Source of the DNA: Coptis chinensis
Taxonomy: Eukaryota > Streptophyta > Magnoliopsida > Ranunculales > Ranunculaceae
Reading direction: 5' to 3'
Assembly: GCA_015680905.1 (NCBI GenBank)
Contig: CM027378.1
Span: 58,181,501-58,245,500, forward strand
Length of the DNA stretch: 64,000 nucleotides
Part shown: piece after piece, positions 1-10,527 of the stretch
Layout of the letters: each line of letters starts with the position of its first letter
How positions within the stretch are numbered: the stretch's first letter is position 1
Made by a program: the position numbers and the translations under genes
Notes under the pieces: generated by a model
Seen by the model: the letters and a program-made list of their open reading frames with translations, nothing else
Databases searched by the model: none
What the model was told of the DNA's origin: nothing

Positions 1-13
1 TGTTCCTCAACAA

Positions 14-770
14 GTGTTCCTCACCGAACAGTTTCCATCCATCACCAAACACAATGGTATAGTCAAATACAAGGACCCTGGTAGACCAACGGTTCCATGC
101 ACCTTAGGTGACAAATATAAGGCTACTGCACTACTAGACCTAGGAGCTAGTGTTAACTTACTTCCATATTACTTATTTAAACAACTAGGTCTTCATGAGC
201 TGAAACCAACCACCATGACCCTACAGTTAGCCGATCGTTCCATTAAGTTTCCAAAAACGAATTGTGAAAAACGTCCTTGTAAAAGTCCAAGACTTTTCCT
301 ATCCTGTCGACTTTGTTATTTTGGATACTGAAGTTGCATGTGATTCCATTCCTATCATCTTAGGACGTCCGTTCCTAGCAACTGCTAATGCTCTTATTAA
401 CTGTATGGATTGTTCCATGACCATGTCATTCGGAAATCTTTCGGTCGAGGTAAATGTGTTCAAGATGATGAAACAAATTCCAGAGCTTGACATTGATGGT
501 GAGGTGAACAGGGTTGATAGCATTGTGCAAGAGTATTTAACCAACACTTTTCCTGAAGATGAAGTATACCAATTTATTTCCTTTAGCAATTCTGAATTTG
601 AGGATGATGATTGTACACAAGAAGTAAACGAATTATTAGAGTCAATACCATTATTTGACCCTACGACCGTGATGTCCAGCGAATTGGATGAACATCAATC
701 TGTTTACTCTATGGCCGATGACTTTCCTCAAGAATCTTTAATACCACTCCACCCGCCCCTGACTTAAAAC
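14..770 (+). pseudogene. Z1 aspartic protease and protease-RT linker, frameshifted
   Basis: The first open stretch (14-331) carries the retropepsin active-site motif DLGAS followed by VNLLP, then LQLADRSIK. A frameshift near 255-265 moves the reading frame; the second stretch (264-767) continues with DFVILDTE, IILGRPFLATANALI and MSFGNLSVEVNVF, the C-terminal part of the protease, followed by an acidic linker. In the family the enzyme cleaves the Gag-Pol polyprotein in the virus-like particle. The same protease and linker recur on the minus strand at 37626-38420 and 35640-36248, which helps fix the assignment. Confidence 0.8.
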
Positions 771-779
771 CTCTTCCTT

Positions 780-1860
780 CGGAATTAAAATACGTACATC
801 TTGATCCAGATGGTAGTCATCCAATTATGATATCATCTCAATTGACTGATGATCAAGAATCTCGTGTAATAGATGTCATTCAACAACACCGTTCTGCTAT
901 TGGATGGTCCCTCGATGACATTAAGGGCATTGACCCTAATGTATGCACCCATCGCATACATCTTGAAGAAAATGCTAACACGTCGCGTGAACCGCAACGT
1001 CATCTAAACCCAACCATGAAAGATGTGGTACGGGAGGAAGTTTTAAGATTACTCGATGCAGGTATTATTTACCCTATATCCGTTAGTATTTGGGTGAGTC
1101 CAGTACACGTTATTCCAAAGAAATCTGGCATTACGGTTAAAGCGCGAATGATAAAGATGAATGCATCTCCGCCAGATTCCAATGAAATAGCGAATATGCA
1201 TTGACTATCGCGAAACTTAATGCGGTAAGAACTCGTAAGGATCACTTTCCACGCCTTCTTCATCGATCGGATGCTTGAACGGTTAGCGGTCATGCGTATT
1301 ACTATTTTCTTGATGGTTATTCGGGGATATTTTCGGATAGTCATAGATCCTGGCCGATCAAGAAAAGACTATATTCATTGGCCCTTTTGGTACATTTGCA
1401 TATAAACGAATGCCTTTTCGACCTTTGCAATGCACGGTACTTTTACATTATTTGCATGCTTCATATTTTCAGTGATATGGTTGAACATTTTATGGAAGTA
1501 TTCATGAAAGACTTCTCAATATATGGAGATTCTTTCGATAGCTGTCTATCAAATCTTGAAAAGGTCTTTACACATTATGAAGAGAAAAACCTTGTTCTTA
1601 ATTGGGAAAAATGCCATTTCATGGTTACAAAAGGAATAGTTTTAGGACATATCGTTTCAAAAGACGGAATCGAAGTCGACAAAGCTAAGATAGAAAAAAT
1701 TGCTTCCCTTCCTATACCAAAAACAGTTCACGACATTCGCGCATTTTTAGGACACGCAGGTTTCTATAGGAGATTTATTCAAAATTTCTCAAAGGTTGCT
1801 CGACCTTTAACCAATCTCTTGCTTAAAGATGCCGTTTTTTACTTCAATTTCAATTGCAAA
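780..1860 (+). pseudogene. Z1 reverse transcriptase, broken, 3' end split off by CACTA-1
   Basis: From about 827 the frame shows SAIGWSLDDIKGI, IHLEENA and GIIYPISVSIWVSPVHVIPKK, the fingers region of Athila RT. Between 1150 and 1380 several indels scatter the palm region over three frames. The frame is readable again at 1378-1860 with the thumb and connection (IVLGHIVSKDGIEVDKAKI, IRAFLGHAGFYRRFI). The catalytic box usually read as FMDD or YVDD is FMKD here (about 1502-1513), so one catalytic aspartate is replaced by lysine. The gene stops at 1860, where CACTA-1 begins, and resumes at 8721. Confidence 0.85.
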
Positions 1861-2380
1861 CACTACAAGAAATGAGATTTTTTGCTACGAAATTATTTGC
1901 TACGCTTACAATGAGTAGCCAATAAACATCTTTTGCTACGCTTTAAAACGTTGCTATTGCTTTTTTGGAATAGGTAATAGATGCTATTATCGGCAACGGT
2001 TTTAAGCGTTGCTATATGTATCTCGCATTTTCTAATAATTAAATTATTTTTTTTGTATTATTTAGCTACTATTAGCTGCGCTTTTAAGAGTTGCAAATAT
2101 TATTTACTTTCAGCAACGCTTGAAAGGGTTGCAGACATTTTTAAGATAAGGAAAAATATGTGGTTCAATAGCTAGGTTTGGCAACGGTTCAATAAGTGTT
2201 GCTAATTCTATGCTCACAGTGAATACTAAAATTTGGTAAAAGCTTCGACAACACTTTCAAGCGTTGCTGATAGTCTCTGTTGTTGGCAATCCTTGTATGC
2301 GTAGCTGGTTCTTCAAATCAGTTTTTGAAAGAAAATTATTGCCCACCCTTGCATCCGTTGTAGATAATAGGCACTATTAA
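1861..2380. repeat. CACTA-1 left subterminal repeat array
   Basis: Short degenerate copies of TTGCTACGCTT and GCAACGCTT..AAGCGTTGC occur about ten times in both orientations. In this superfamily such subterminal arrays are the transposase-binding region. The same motifs fill the other end of the element. Confidence 0.75.
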
Positions 2381-2427
2381 TTTTTTCTTTCCGCGCCTAT
2401 CATTTCGTTATTTAGCGCCCATATTTT

Positions 2428-2430
<3 letters not shown>

Positions 2431-2465
<35 letters not shown>
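2431..2465. repeat. Poly-A tract
   Basis: A run of about 35 A residues lies between the left subterminal array and the gene-like interior of CACTA-1. It may mark a capture junction or simple slippage; the sequence does not decide. Confidence 0.7.
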
Positions 2466-2467
<2 letters not shown>

Positions 2468-2489
2468 AATAGGGACGAAGTAAAAAGAG

Positions 2490-2626
2490 GGGTAGTTTGT
2501 TTCCAAAATAGAAAACCCTAGACTTAGCCTCTTCATCTGCACTCGACAGTATCACTTTCTTCTGAAATCTCTCCACCAGCAACACCAATTCTCCACCTCA
2601 ACAGCCATTCGAACCTATTGTTCAGG
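2490..2626 (+). other. Possible captured 5' leader exon
   Basis: The stretch starts with AAACCCTAG, has a pyrimidine-rich leader look (CTCTTCATCTGCACTC, CTTCTTCTGAAATC) and ends at TTCAG followed by GTAATG, a good splice donor. This is how many plant 5' untranslated exons look. Whether it belongs to the translocator at 4594-6180, the NOP14 fragment or a third gene is not shown. There is no coding evidence. Confidence 0.35.
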
Positions 2627-4593
2627 TAATGAAACCGCTTGTTTATGTTTGTGGTTGTGTTTCACAAACACAGATTCAAAGAAGAGGGGTCTGAATTTTG
2701 GGATTTTAGGTATTGGGAAGTTCTGTTGCTTCAGTTTTTGGGATCTCAAGTGCAGCATTCTATCTCTTCGGTATGGCTTTACCATTTCCTCCCAATTTTT
2801 AGGGATTTCGTCTAATATACACATTTGGGTTTCTGTTGGACTTGATTATGGTTGTCTTCCTAGTCTCTCTTATCACTTCATGGATTCTTTGAGATGTTGC
2901 TGCTCCTTCATTCTACAAAATCCCATGTGAGCCTTTTTTTTTTTTTTTTTTTAAAAAAAAAATCATTTAATGGTTCATTTACTTATACAAGGATAAAAAT
3001 TTGATTTTGTGAGATGGACACGTTTGTTTTTTCCATTTTTAATGATTTGGTTGATTTGAATTTTCTTCTGTTTAGCTTCTCTATAAATGTAACTCAAATT
3101 TTAGTCATTTCATGATCCATTTACTTAAATTTTAGTCATTTCTTGATTTTTTGTCAAATGTGTGTTTGGAGTGATTGTGAAATTAGTTGAACAAAGAGCA
3201 TAGATGGGGAAAATTGGGTTGATGTTGGTTTTTGTTTATCTAGAAGGAGAAATGGAAAAAGGTGGTGTTAATAATTTGGTTTGGGTTGAGGAAGATATAC
3301 TACTATGGTAGAATTTAGGAACTTTGTATTAATTAGTTATTTGTTTGTGTTAACAATGGGAAACTTTGGGTTAATAATTAGTTATTTGTTTTATATTTAG
3401 TAACAATGCTTGGGTTTAGTATGAATTCCTCCTATCAACTCTTGCGTTCACATTGATTGGAGCTAGTTGGGTTAGACCATGTTCCATTGCCTTTGGTGCA
3501 TATCAGTTGATGTGTTGCCTATGAGGAATTTATTAATATATTTGTTGCATGTTCAAATAACTTGTTGAATCAAGGTTCTGCCCACTCACAGAGAAAAGCT
3601 AGCAGAGAGGTATGGGTTCTTGCCTTCTTGGACTTAGTAATAGTGCTGCACTTTGGGTTCTTGGGCTTAGTAATTGTTTTAACAAAAGCTTCATAAGTTT
3701 CAACATCAATGTATTATTATATTTGTGAGTGGCTTCTTTTATCATTTTTTAGTAGAGTGAAACAAGGGAGCCCATTAACACCAAATGGAACTTAGGTCCT
3801 GACTTAACGACACTCTTGCCTGCTTTAGCTTATGTTATGCTAGGCTCATTTCATATCTGAACTATTTTTGTGTCGTTTATACGCTTTCTCTACCAAAACT
3901 GTGTGCTAGTGTTTGTTTTTTGTCATACAAAGTATAAAAATCATTTGAAATATGTAATTATAGATGCGTGTGATTTGAGTGTGACTTATCTATGTGATAG
4001 TATATGGACACCCATAACATAACATATGTCCATCTTGGTACATAATTAATGACATCCCCGCCAAAGACAAACATTTTGTTAGTAGGTGGAGCAAATATGC
4101 TAGCTATGTATTGAATCTGATTCCAACCCTATCGTGCAGGCTTTCAGTAAGATTTCAGGAGCCTAAAGCCAATAAGGCTTCTCACTTGGAACCTCACCCA
4201 CAGGAGTTGTGATTTGTGATTGGCAGTTTTTGCAATTGTCGTGATTTTATTTAGTGCCAATGACCATACAACAATTTTATAGTCTGCTCACTTTCTCTGC
4301 TATGCCCAGTTTGTAGTTTACTTTTGTCAGCTGAAATTTTCAACACTTTTCATCAGTTCAGGCTCACTCAAAAATTTTCAACCCGTGGGCTTCACTATGG
4401 ACCAAAACTTCAAGCTGGGCTTTACAGTCATTAAAATATCTTCCGAAATTCCGCCATGGTATTTCGTCCACATCCCAAGAAAAACGAGAGACTGAAGTGT
4501 GAAGTTGAAGAGTTTACCACAATTATAAACCGATCTCGCTACTTTTGCCAATCCAAGAAACACAAGTTTTTCGGAAAAGTCGGATCAAATAGA
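2627..4593 (+). other. Interior of CACTA-1, intron-like or untranslated DNA
   Basis: AT-rich with many T-runs (for example 2935-2952), as plant introns and leaders are. I find no domain or convincing reading frame. The last 200 bases may be the leader of the translocator copy. Confidence 0.4.
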
Positions 4594-6180
4594 ATGGCAA
4601 AAACAATCAGAGAAGGAGCTCTCACTTACATTTACATTCTTTTATACATCTTTCTATCCAGCGGTCAGATTTTCTTTAATAAGGTCAGTCACAGCTGAAA
4701 CAAATCTATTTCATATACATTTATATGTATGATTAATTTGATTGACATTTTTTGTTACGTGGATGCATGCATGCAGTGGGTATTATCATCAAAGCAAATC
4801 AACTTCCCATACCCACTTGGATTGACTCTACTACACATGGTGTTTTCATCTGTATTGTGTTTTTTGTTAACTAAAGTTTTCAAGGTACATTTATTTATAT
4901 ATTGTTTGAACATACTAGTTTTTGTTTATAGGATTCTGCTTAACTTGATTGTGTTATTACAGATTGTGAACGTTGAAGAGGGAATGACTTTAGATATGTA
5001 AGCATCAAACAAATCCTTTTTCATTATTACAGTTGTTTAGAAATGTTTGTTCCATGTTAGAATGTAGTTTAAGATAATAAGCACTGGAAATCGGTCAGGG
5101 ATTAATTGCATATACTGGACCGATTATATAGAATAAGATTTTTGTTATCTGATAATTGATATGAAAGGGTAGTTTCATGAATTGAATTCTAATTTTAGTG
5201 TTCAGATACACTACTTCAGTTATCCCAATTGGTGCAATGTTTGCGATGACGCTGTGGCTGGGGAACACTGCATATATGTATATTTCTGTTGCATTTGCAC
5301 AAATGTTGAAAGCTATCAGTATGTTTTCTCCAAACTCAACTACCCCTGTATAGCTATGTGCCTATGTTATTACCTTTAATGTAAGTATGCACGTGAGTCA
5401 AATCTGTCCATGTAAGTATGTCCAAGTGACCCTGCATCAACTGGGGTAATTGTTACACGGCTAGAGATTGAAGTATCCCAACCTTCACACAGTCTGAAGT
5501 GTTCTTCTTACCTGTATACAGCCATTTATTGGGGCAATTGTTCATAATGTAAGCTTTCAAATGTGTTGTGCTTGTAGCGGTCTTTATTCTTGGAGTAGCA
5601 GCAGGACTTGAACTTATGAGTTGCATAATGTTTTTCATAATGTCGTTGATCAGTTTTGGCATTCTTGTTGCTTCATATGGAGAAGTAAATGTTAACTGGA
5701 TCGGAGTGTTTTACCAAATGGGAGGTGTTGTTGGAGAGGCGTTGAGGCTAATTTTCATGGAGATATTTGTGAAAAGGATCTCAAACTAAATCCTATATCT
5801 GTAATGTACTATGTCAGTCCGTGCAGGTATGTGTAGAACTTTCTTTCATAAGTTTGATTTCCAGCTCTTATGTGAAAAGCTGCCTCCATGACAAAATATT
5901 GTTTTCTGCAGTGCTCTATGCCTCTTCATCCCATGGATATTTCTAGAGCTGCCAAAGATGAATGTGAATGGGCCATGGAGTTTTCAACCTCCTGTGCTGA
6001 CCCTCAATTCCCTTTGTACTTTTGCACTGAATCTATTGGTGTTCCTTGTCATCTCACACACAAGTGCATTGACTATTCATGTCGCGGGAGTTGTCAAGGA
6101 TTGGGTGGTCATCCTACTGTCGGCCCTTCTGTTTGCTGACACAAAGCTAACTGTTATAAACCTATTTGGTTATGGAATTG
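4594..6180 (+). pseudogene. Captured sugar-phosphate/phosphate translocator-like gene, six exons, broken
   Basis: Six exons with GT-AG borders can be read: 4594-4683, 4777-4884, 4963-4997, 5206-5318, about 5578-5826 and 5912-6180. Spliced, they give a hydrophobic multi-pass protein with SSGQIFFNKWVLSSKQINFP, PYPLGLTLLHM, PIGAMFAMTLWLGN, YISVAFAQMLKAI, YQMGGVVGEALRLIFME, SALCLFIPWIFLELP and GVVKDWVVILLSALLFADT. These are conserved blocks of the plant triose-phosphate/nucleotide-sugar translocator family (drug/metabolite transporter superfamily), most like the uncharacterised subgroup of probable sugar phosphate/phosphate translocators. The usual product is about 340 residues; the terminal exon is missing. 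The acceptor of exon 5 seems shifted, and a small deletion after FVKR gives a frameshift and stop at 5787-5789. Introns are retained, so the copy came from DNA, not mRNA. Confidence 0.85.
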
Positions 6181-6489
6181 GTAATATTGTGGGGGCTAAT
6201 ACTAGTATAATATAATGGAGTTAAAACTTCAATTTCTTGTAGGTAACAATTACTACACATTTTTGGGGCTGCTTGACACAAGGGTAATTTTGTGTCAGAA
6301 CACAAGTTCTGAAGTTAATCATCTTTTGGGCTGTGCTTGTGACCTTAAAATTCACCCTGATGTTCAATTAAGCTTAGTTTTTAGTCTGGCATACCTGGAT
6401 CTAAGTTTAAGTTGCACTCGAGTATGTGACAAGCTTGGCATTTAATAAAAGGAAAAGCAAGTGTTCTTGTAATGAATTGTTATTTTTTT

Positions 6490-7045
6490 CTTAGGCTTTT
6501 TATGGTGTCTTATTGTAGTATTTTGGCTGTCATTGCGGATAAGAAGCCATTGAACTTCAAACTCTTGAACTTGTTGGTTAAACCATTGATGGAGATGAGC
6601 ATGGACACTCCGTACTTTGCAGCAATTTGTGCTCGGTGACACATACATCAAACCAGAACTCAATTTTGTGAGGTACTTTCCAGCTTAAACAAAACAAATT
6701 CCTTGTACTAGTTTTTTATACTAATGCACATACATCTTGCAATGACGAGTTCTTGGCCTTCTATGAAGACATTATTTCTTTTGAGGATATGGTCCATGAT
6801 ATTTCCATGCTCTGATTTCCATCATGTTGGCATGACACCAGCGGTCTTATTGATGTGCGAGTATCTAATGTATTGTCTAATAACACGTGAGCGTGACATT
6901 GCCATTGGATCTTTCTTGTGCTCCATGGTTCTGCAGGTCGCCAGATAGTTGCAGAAGTTCTCCCCATAAGTTGTCATATTTTTTCGAATCCTACTGATGT
7001 CAACATTGGAGGCCGAACCCAGATCACTTCAGCATTCCCAAGTAT
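6490..7045 (+). pseudogene. Captured NOP14-like gene fragment (ribosome biogenesis), broken
   Basis: Pieces in different frames match plant nucleolar protein 14: ADKKPLNFKLLNLLVKPLME and DTPYFAAICAR (6536-6630), an exon end at 6671 with GTACTT donor, then SWPSMKTLFLLRIWSMIFP, PCSDFHHVGMTPAVLLMCEY and RDIAIGSFLCSMVLQVAR (6736-6948), followed by IFFRILLMSTLEAEPRSLQ up to a possible donor at about 7039. NOP14 works in small-subunit rRNA maturation. At least two stops (after VAR, and after KFSP) and a frameshift break it. Only an internal portion of a protein that is normally much longer is present. The NOP14 name comes from recalled family motifs; a database search would confirm it. Confidence 0.7.
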
Positions 7046-8330
7046 GATCTAACCCAAGTCAATGAATTTCTCCTTGCATTGAAAACAAAATATTACTAGG
7101 AGTTCACTTTGCTGCACATTTTAACAACTTATTGAACTGGGCTTCTTTATGCTCAACAGACCTTTTCCGTCCCCCACCTCTATAGGCAGTTTTATAGATG
7201 ATTTAAAAAAGTGACTAATTCTTATTGTCAAACAATTTTACTATCTTTCATAACTCAAGGTGCTTAAGTTGTGGATGAGGTTACTTGGTTTCATCCTTCT
7301 GAGGTGCTGGCTTTGCTTGAAGTACAGTTACATTATTACCTCTAATACTAGCTCACTATACAAGTATATAAATATATTTTTTTTTTCTTTTTTGGTGGTT
7401 GTCCAAGCTTTTTTTTCAATTTGTAACTTCTATTTTTTTTAGGGTAAAAATTGGATGTATTATTCCATTGTCTGAACTGCGTGCTTAATGTATTCATTAC
7501 CTGCAGGGCGGTATTCATTACCTGCAGGGCTGGCATGCTTACCTATATTGTCTCATCTAAAGCGATCGATGGGGAATGTAGTATTTTACATCTATAATTC
7601 AGCATGTAAGTAATAAACCATGCATGTGATATTTGAAGCACCTAACAATTCTTCATGTATAATAGTGTTTCACAAAAAACACTTACGTAAAATGGATAAC
7701 AAAGTTTTAGGGGTGTTTGCGAAAATGCTGCCAAATCTTTAAATTATCATTTAACAGATGCTATCTGAAGTTAGTTCGTATTTCTTAAAAGGCTCTTCAT
7801 ATATGGACTACTACTTGTGCATTTTATTACTTATGCATGTTTGTTGACGTTTAAATACTTCTTTGAGTACATTGCAAATTAGATATGAATCTTACTGTTA
7901 GCATTTTTGCAATTGCAGAGTTCACCCCATTGAAGCAGTGGGGTACTAATGTCGTACGTATAGATTTGAGGGGGGATTTTCGAGTCCAATGGAAGAATTG
8001 AATGCTCAACAACGGTTCAATAGACATTAACATTTTAGGAGTACTAAGTGATGAAAAGAAGAATTGTAGTGATGCATTGAACTTCACATCTTTTAAACAT
8101 CTAATGCTTGTAATGATACTTTTGTACTTGGAATGTAAGAAGTACGATTTCTTTTTATTGAACTTGTCAAATTTTTTTGTTGATCAAGATGTGTTTGAAT
8201 GTTTTATGTCTCTTTAGATATGATGTTTAATAAATTATAAAATAGGATTTCAGGATAAAATTGAACTAATTTCAAAATCAAAAATCAAAAATAACTTTAT
8301 GCAACACATAAAAGGGTGGCCAAAGGTTGA
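7046..8330. other. CACTA-1 interior with no recognised gene
   Basis: AT-rich DNA. A short direct repeat TGTATTCATTACCTGCAGGG occurs near 7490-7530. A possible exon-like piece follows TTGCAG at 7914-7919, but no family was recognised. Confidence 0.4.
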
Positions 8331-8334
8331 TTCA

Positions 8335-8720
8335 TAGTACCACAGCCGCAACTATTTGCAACGCTTGAAAGTGTTGGTACAGGCATAAGCATTTGGCACA
8401 CAATGAAAGTGTTGCAAAGTAGAGTATTTTGCAACGGTTAAAGCGTTGCTAATATATTTTATATTAAATAATATTTATTTGGAGGACAGATGGGTGGAAA
8501 ATCAATTGCTACGCTTATAAGACATTAGCAACGCTTCCATGCGTAACAAGTGCTTATGACTTTTGCTACGCTTAAAAGTGTTGCAAATTCTCTTTCGCGT
8601 CGCCATCAATAGCAACGTCCCCACGACGCTTTTGAAAGCGTTGCAAACGATCTTTTGCTACGGTTTTTAAATTTTCTGCAACGCTTTAAAGCGTTGCAAA
8701 AGACCTCATCTGTTGTAGTA
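8335..8720. repeat. CACTA-1 right subterminal repeat array
   Basis: Dense copies of GCAACGCTT / AAGCGTTGC and TTGCTACGCTT in both orientations mirror the left array and end at the terminal inverted repeat. Confidence 0.75.
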
Positions 8721-9160
8721 AACAAACTTTTGAGACTTTAAAATCAACCTTAACTACCGCTCCCATAATTCAACCACCTGATTGGTCTAAACCTTTTGAA
8801 TTAATGTGTGACGCGAGTGACTATGCTATTGGAGTTGTACTAAGGCAACGCCGAGAAGATAAGCCAATTGTCATTTACTACGCGAGTAAACCCTTAATGA
8901 AGCTCAACATAACTATACCACCACTGAAAAAGAATTTCTCACCGTTGTATATGCATTGGATAAGTTTCGTCCTTACCTAGTGGGTTCTTCCACAATTGTC
9001 TACACTGACCATGCGGCGCTTCGTTACCTATTAGCAAAAAAAGATGCAAAACAGAGGTTGATCCGATGGATTCTCCTTTTGCAAGAGTTTACTCTAGAAA
9101 TTAGAGATAAAAAAGGTTGCAAAAATGTGGTTGTAGACCATTTATCAAGACTTGTCAGTG
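8721..9160 (+). pseudogene. Z1 RT connection and RNase H, frameshifted
   Basis: The frame interrupted at 1860 continues with FETLK, TTAPIIQPPDWSKPFELMCD and ASDYAIGVVLRQR, the start of the Ty3-type RNase H domain with its first acidic residue. A frameshift near 8900 leads to the second part (8956 onward): [28 protein letters not shown] and DHLSRL. The enzyme degrades the RNA strand during reverse transcription. No second, archaeal-type RNase H is seen, unlike the Tat element at 55800-56690. Confidence 0.8.
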
Positions 9161-10527
9161 ATGTTGATACTGATACAGAACCTATCTGTGATTTCTTTCC
9201 GGATGAACACTTATATTCCATTTTTTTTCGCCCCTTGGTATACGACATAGTAAATTACTTAGTTACTGAGGAAGTCCCTTCATCTTGGTCTCGTAATGAC
9301 CGAAAAAAGTTCTTATCCATTGTGAAATTTTATTTCTGGGATGATCCCTACCTCTTCAAGTATTGTTCCGACCAACTAATCTATCGTTGCATTCCCGACT
9401 GGGAACACAATGACGTGTTATCCTTTTGCCATGAACAATCTTGTGGTGGTCATTTTAGTGGTAAGAAAACAGCAGCCAAGGTTCTACAATGTGGATTTTA
9501 TTGGCCAACACTATTTAGAGATGCACATGAGCATTGCAAATCATGCAACTGCTGCCAGCAGCTAGGACACATTACTCAACGTAATATGATGTCCTTAAAT
9601 CCCATTTTAATTATGGAAATCTTTGATGTATGGGGCATTGACTTCATGGGTCCCTTTCCAAATTCTCATGGTTTCCTTTACATACTGGTAGCAGTCGACT
9701 ACGTGTCAAAATGAATTGAGGCATTGGCATGTCATGCTAATGATCATAAAACTGTCGTTTTTTTTGTAAAAGGAAATATTTTCTCTCGATTTGGCATTCC
9801 AAAAGCTATTATTAGTGATGGGGAAAAATATTTATGTAATAAAAATTTTGAATCATTAGTAAAGAAATATGGAGTCACGCACAAAGTGGCAACTCCGTAT
9901 CATCCTCAAACCAGTGGCCAAGTAAAAGTCTCTAATAGAGAGATCAAATCCATTTTGGAAAAAACTGTTAATCCATTTAGAAAAGACTGGTCTCTACGCT
10001 TATCTGATGCCTTGTGGGCATACAGAACAGCTTTTAAGACACCTATAGGGATGTCTCCTTATCGCCTCATTTTTGGAAAACATTGTCACCTGCCGGTTAA
10101 ACTTGAGCACCGTGCTCTATGGGCCATCAAAAGCCTCAATTATAATACTAATGCGGCAGGTGCAAAGAGAAAATTGCAGTTAAATGAGCTCGAGGAAATT
10201 CGGAGTGATGCCTATGATGTCTCGAAATCTTATAAAGCCAACATGAAAAAAGTGCATGACAAGCACATATTGAGAAAAGATTTCAAAGTTGGTCAAAAAG
10301 TTTTGTTGTATAACTCAAGATTACACATTTTTCCAGGAAAATTAAAAACTCGATGGTCTGGTCCTTTCATTCTCTCTGCTGTCACCCCTTATGGGGCTAT
10401 ATCTTTGAAAAACGAAAATGATGAAAGCGAATTTCAAGTAAATGGCCAACGCGTAAAACATTATCATGAGTTGCGCTCTCCAGATGTCGAAGAGACTCTT
10501 CTCAAAGATCCAGTCTACACAAACTAA
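9161..10527 (+). pseudogene. Z1 integrase, one in-frame stop
   Basis: The zinc-binding HHCC region is visible ([13 protein letters not shown] ... [12 protein letters not shown]), then the catalytic core: aspartate in [10 protein letters not shown], aspartate in IISDGEKYL and glutamate in [12 protein letters not shown]-terminal region with [10 protein letters not shown] follows. A TGA at 9713-9715 replaces the tryptophan normally found after VDYVSK; otherwise the two reading frames (8956-9714, 9724-10527) are collinear. In the family, integrase joins the cDNA to host DNA. No chromodomain is evident, as expected for Athila. Confidence 0.85.

Larger units (their letters stand above)
1861..8720. 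mobile_element. CACTA-1: non-autonomous CACTA transposon carrying host-gene fragments
   Basis: The left end begins CACTACAAGAAATGAG and the right end, read on the minus strand, begins TACTACAACAGATGAG. About 23 of the first 29 positions agree, a terminal inverted repeat of the CACTA superfamily. The right terminal base is changed or missing, so the end is 8719 or 8720. Flanking AAA at 1858-1860 and 8720-8722 fits the 3-bp target duplication of CACTA elements, and removing the element leaves the retrotransposon frame in phase. Subterminal repeats lie at both ends. No transposase reading frame was seen in about 6.9 kb; fragments of two plant genes lie inside. Confidence 0.85.
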
